Shown here: piece after piece, positions 60,894-64,000 of the stretch
Position numbering within the stretch: position 1 is the stretch's first letter
Layout: each line of letters begins with the position of its first letter
Origin: Chryseobacterium sp. SNU WT5
Lineage (GTDB): Bacteria > Bacteroidota > Bacteroidia > Flavobacteriales > Weeksellaceae
Assembly: GCF_007362475.1 (NCBI RefSeq)
Contig: NZ_CP041687.1
Coordinates: 2,852,001 to 2,916,000, forward strand
Direction of reading: 5' to 3'
Length of the DNA stretch: 64,000 bases
Translations under genes and position numbers: made by a program
Notes under the pieces: generated by a model
What the model was told of the DNA's origin: nothing
Database searches by the model: none
Seen by the model: the letters and a program-made list of their open reading frames with translations, nothing else

Positions 60894-62643
60894 CTATAAA
60901 GCTTTCTCCAGAAATCTACCATATTTTTGGGATTTCGCATAGTTATCGATAAACTTTTCATTTTCAAAAATGGTCTTTCCTCCAACTAAAACTCTTGAGA
61001 CAACACCATTATTTCTATTCACTAACCGTTCATAATGACCAAACTCTTCTATAGGTTCAATTTCGACATTTTCAGTAATATTGTTAAATTTAGTAGGATC
61101 GATGATCACTAAATCTGCTATTTTTCCTTTAGCTAAGTAGCCACAGTCCAAATTAAACCAATCTCCCTGTTCTTTGGTCAATCTCCAAATGCACTTTTCC
61201 ATGGTCATTATAGGAGTTCCTTTGTCAATAGACTCTTGTACTGTTTTTATCATTTTCAAAGGAAAGTTGTAGAAAGCCATATTGTTAAGATGTGCACCAG
61301 CATCTGAAAAACTAATTAAATTGTAAGGAAAGTTATATAGTTTTTTATACTTCTCTTTTCTGTCATTAGCAATAGTTGTGGTCCACCGTATTTTTTTATC
61401 ATATTGAATAATAGTGTCTAAAAATACATCCACAGGATGCATATTTTTTTCTTCTGCTATTTCATAGAAGTTTTTTCCTATTAAACTCGCATCCGGAGAA
61501 TCGATAATCACCGCTTTACTTAAGTCTTTATGCCATACTTTAGGAGCGAATTTTCTCTTTATTTCCTTTTTAAAATTCTCGCGAAACTGTGGATTTTTTA
61601 TTAATACATTTCTTTTTTCAAGCTCTTTTGCTAGATCTCTAAGCGCTTCACCACTAGGAAATTCCTCAAACATTACAGAATCTACACCGTCATAATAAAC
61701 CGTAAAGGGACAAGGTGGCGATTGCATTCTAAAATCGGCCTTTCCCAATACATTAATTCCCTTTGAGGCAAATGCGATAATGGGATATATATACCGATCC
61801 CCAATTAAGTCCATCATTGCGATCATGGTCGTTTTTAAAGGTTTTCTAAAGAGACCGGTACTTGCCAGCATATAATTAAATGCATTAATTCTCGTTACCA
61901 GATTAGGAGCACCTTGAAGAACTGCATCTCTCTTTCGAAGTAGTTCAATTAAACTCTTTCTTTCTTTCTTTCCAGGAAGAGTAAAAAGATGGGGTTTTAT
62001 GCGACCAATATTTATCTCCATCCATTTTGTCCCACGGGTTGTCCATGGTTGAAAGTCCTATAAAACCCTCATCCAGAGCATCGTTAAGCATTTTAAGCAT
62101 CAACTCCTCTTCTTGTTTGGTGGCTGTTTCACCATCTTTCAAAGAACGCTTAATCCCCATTGCCTTCATTCGAATATCGGAATGACCTACAAAAGAAGCG
62201 ATATTGATTCCTAACGGTAATTTATTGATATAATCTTTCCACTCTTTTGGGGAATTCCAGGTTTTTTCTTTTTCCAGTAAAGGAAGCATTACCTCTCTGG
62301 GAATTGCTTCTACTCGGGTAAAGGCATCAGCGGTATCTTCTGGATTATTAAATATAGCAGAAACGGAACAGCTTCCTAAAATTATCGTCGTAACACCATG
62401 TCTTGCCGACTCTTTGAGGCCGGGAGAAGCAATAAGCTCCGCATCATAATGCGTATGTGAATCGACAAAACCAGGAACGACCCATTGTCCTTCCGCATCA
62501 ATGATCTCAAAGCGCTCATCAAAACGTATATCTGAAGCTATTTCTTGTATTCGGCCATTGTCATCAATTAATAAATCCTGTTTAATCGCTTTTTGATTTG
62601 GCAATCCAGAAAAAAATAATCCATTTTTGATAAGAGTGCTCAT
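60894..62643 (-). pseudogene. D-aminoacylase-like amidohydrolase, frameshifted at a (CTTT)4 repeat
   Basis: A single amidohydrolase gene split in two frames: 62643-61945 (232 residues) and 62021-60894 (375 residues). The first half begins MSTLIKNGLFFSG and has the zinc motif DSHTHYD (His63, His65, Asp67) and GVTTIILGSCSVS. The second has SFSDAGAHLNNMAFYNFPL and the closing KGKIADLVIIDP, typical of N-acyl-D-amino-acid deacylases. Both frames read KERK where they meet, over four AAAG units on the minus strand (61971-61956). Removing one unit joins WKERK to SLIELL and gives about 580 residues, the family length. So the allele is off, phase-variable, or a sequencing error. Substrate is uncertain; a D-aminoacylase or related dipeptide hydrolase are options. 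Confidence 0.88.
61956..61971. repeat. Tetranucleotide tract (CTTT)4 at the amidohydrolase frameshift
   Basis: Four perfect CTTT units (AAAG on the coding strand) lie precisely where the two reading frames meet. A length of three units would restore the frame; slippage at such tracts is the classical basis of phase variation. Confidence 0.85.
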
Positions 62644-63044
62644 GATTTCATTTATTAATTTGTGTATGGCTAAAGTTTATTCTATTGCTTAATAGATTTA
62701 GCAACTAAATTACTAATAACAAATCATATTTAAATATGTTATCTGTAAACCTTTTAAATATTACGATGGATAGCAGTTAAACAGCGTCTTTTTACTCTAA
62801 TAGTATAAAACGCTTCTTAGATCCTATAAATCAAAGTTATGTGATAACTAGAATAAATATTGATATTTTGGATTGATATTTTTTATTAAAAATAAATCGT
62901 ATCATCTTATTTTTAAAAAAAACGGTTGGTATATTGACATAAAGAAAGGAATTCCGATTCTGGAATTCCTTTTCATTTACTGAAAATTGTATTTTAAAAA
63001 ACTTCTTTATAAGAAAGTATTGAAATATTGGAAAATACTAATTC
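62644..63044. other. AT-rich spacer upstream of the amidohydrolase gene
   Basis: No coding frame is seen in 401 bases. A possible minus-strand -7 element TAACTTTG lies at 62839-62832, far from the start. The terminator of the glycoside hydrolase gene is at 62945-62974. Confidence 0.6.
62945..62974 (-). terminator. Terminator after the glycoside hydrolase gene
   Basis: AAAGGAATTCC (62945-62955) and GGAATTCCTTT (62962-62972) form an 11-bp perfect stem with a six-base loop. It lies about 75 bases past the stop of the minus-strand gene. Confidence 0.7.
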
Positions 63045-64000
63045 CTACATTTTTTTAGATTCATAGTCACTTTCATTTCCTAAACGATCAACTGACTTTA
63101 CCGCAATGTTATTTAGTTTTTTACCATTCTTAGTTACAGGTAAAATTTTGGAATTCATCGTTTCATCTAAAATTTCAGTTTCCCAAGTCTCTCCATATTT
63201 TAGGTACAGGATCCACTGAAATACTTTCTTAGGCTGTGGAGAATTCCATTTTAAATTAATTGAATTACTGCTGCTTTCTGCAAAAAGAATTGGTTTCACT
63301 AAAGGATCCGTTGTAATCCAAGGAGTCAGTGGGGTTAGCGCTTTGGTTTTATAAATGTTTTTAACAGCATTGTACATGTTCATATTTTTTGATAAACCGT
63401 CTACACTATAGTGAATTGTCCCAGCATTATCTTTTAAAGTATTTCGGGTAGTGTTAATCTGACTTACAATTTCTGCAGGACGATCGGATACATCGCGCAT
63501 TCCAATCGTATTTAAGCCAGGCCACAGATGACGCTTCATTGTGTTTTCACTTTTCCACCAACTGAGTAAAGCATTAAAACTTTGTGGACCATCATTTTTC
63601 CAATACAGTTGTGGTGAGAAGTAATCTACCCAACCTTGATTCAACCATAACTTAGCATCCGCAAACAGTTCATCATATTGTGATGACCCTTTAATTCCTT
63701 CTGGAAAACCCGGTTTCCAAATTCCAAACGGACTGATTCCGAATTTCACATAACTTTTTTCCTGTTTAATTTCATCATGAATTCTCTTGATGAATTTATT
63801 TACGTTTGCTCTTCGCCAATCTGCTCTGGAGAGATTTCCTCCTCGTTTAAGATAGTCATTCCAGGTTCTGTTATCTGGAAAATCTTTACCACCATTATAT
63901 TCTTTATACGGATAAAAATAATCATCAATATGAATGGCATCGATATCATATCTTTTTACCAAATCTTTGATTACAGCTGCCGTATGATCTTGAGTTTTCT
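63045..64000 (-). CDS. Family-10-like glycoside hydrolase (GHL10/DUF187), 5' end outside window
   Basis: The C-terminal part of a glycoside-hydrolase-like family 10 protein (GHL10, formerly DUF187), an exported (beta/alpha)8-barrel enzyme probably acting on peptidoglycan-related or other glycans. The frame is open to the window edge; a TTG at 63962 is internal, as the codons before it are also in frame. Visible motifs are IDAIHIDDYFYPY (strand with the Asp pair), WRRANVNKFIKRIHDEIK, FGISPFGIWKPGFPEG, and the YFSPQLYWKND segment. The end (from about residue 215 of the visible part) looks like an Fn3-type beta domain (NSINLKWNSPQP, IAVKSVDRLGNESDY). No T9SS tail is visible. A hairpin terminator follows 75 bases downstream. 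Confidence 0.88.
   Translation of the reverse strand, partial: KTQDHTAAVIKDLVKRYDIDAIHIDDYFYPYKEYNGGKDFPDNRTWNDYLKRGGNLSRADWRRANVNKFIKRIHDEIKQEKSYVKFGISPFGIWKPGFPEGIKGSSQYDELFADAKLWLNQGWVDYFSPQLYWKNDGPQSFNALLSWWKSENTMKRHLWPGLNTIGMRDVSDRPAEIVSQINTTRNTLKDNAGTIHYSVDGLSKNMNMYNAVKNIYKTKALTPLTPWITTDPLVKPILFAESSSNSINLKWNSPQPKKVFQWILYLKYGETWETEILDETMNSKILPVTKNGKKLNNIAVKSVDRLGNESDYESKKM

Noticed and set aside
60894-62643. Two separate amidohydrolase genes
   Set aside because: Neither half is a complete enzyme, both share the KERK overlap at a slippery tract, and together they make one normal-length protein.

Overview
The window looks like a chromosomal segment of a low-GC Bacteroidota bacterium, most likely a Flavobacteriales member close to Chryseobacterium/Kaistella (family Weeksellaceae). 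The signs are type IX secretion sorting tails on surface proteins, a GLPGLI-family protein, DUF5916 and DUF6526 proteins, a TonB-dependent siderophore receptor, many promoters of the Bacteroidota TAnnTTTG type, and A-rich leaders without clear Shine-Dalgarno sequences. No transposase, integrase, phage module or CRISPR array was seen, so this is mostly core genome with local rearrangements.

Layout. 1-4.1 kb: the end of dihydrolipoyl dehydrogenase, then a siderophore receptor and a PepSY membrane protein behind Fur-like operators. 4.1-7.7 kb: two paralogous BspA-type leucine-rich-repeat surface proteins; between them lies a decayed copy of the start of the next gene, cvfB. 7.8-12.7 kb: cvfB, a flotillin/NfeD pair and small Bacteroidota proteins. 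12.8-22.3 kb: fatty-acid activation and oxidation genes, small membrane proteins, prfC, a CPBP protease, rdgB and pheS. 22.3-31 kb: a DUF5916 outer-membrane protein, a DUF3108 protein, a ferredoxin reductase/ferredoxin pair, exonuclease III, a cysteine-free Fpg/Nei glycosylase overlapping a topoisomerase IB gene, and a 54-residue lipoprotein. 31-42 kb: three exported peptidases (M28, M1, S9), queA and rlmN. 42-49.3 kb: a polyprenyl synthase, a copper-type P-ATPase with three metal-binding ribbons, two paralogous HMA-like/AraC regulators, yaaA, a Sua5-type gene and two identical initiator tRNA genes, each in its own promoter-to-terminator unit.

49.5-60.9 kb is a pentose-phosphate/upper-glycolysis cluster: tkt, rpiB, tal, a HAD hydrolase, gnd, zwf, pgl and pgi on the plus strand, facing glk on the minus strand. 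Together these encode the oxidative and non-oxidative branches, glucose phosphorylation and isomerisation; only ribulose-5-phosphate 3-epimerase is absent. The HAD gene is cut by one in-frame TAG. The window ends with a D-aminoacylase-like amidohydrolase that is frameshifted at a (CTTT)4 repeat, and a family-10-like glycoside hydrolase running off the right edge.

I did not find a convincing new multi-gene system. The strongest unusual signals are the zincless glycosylase, the tetranucleotide repeat exactly at the amidohydrolase frameshift, the amber-interrupted HAD gene, the cvfB remnant between the two repeat-protein genes, and the paired HMA-like/AraC regulators.
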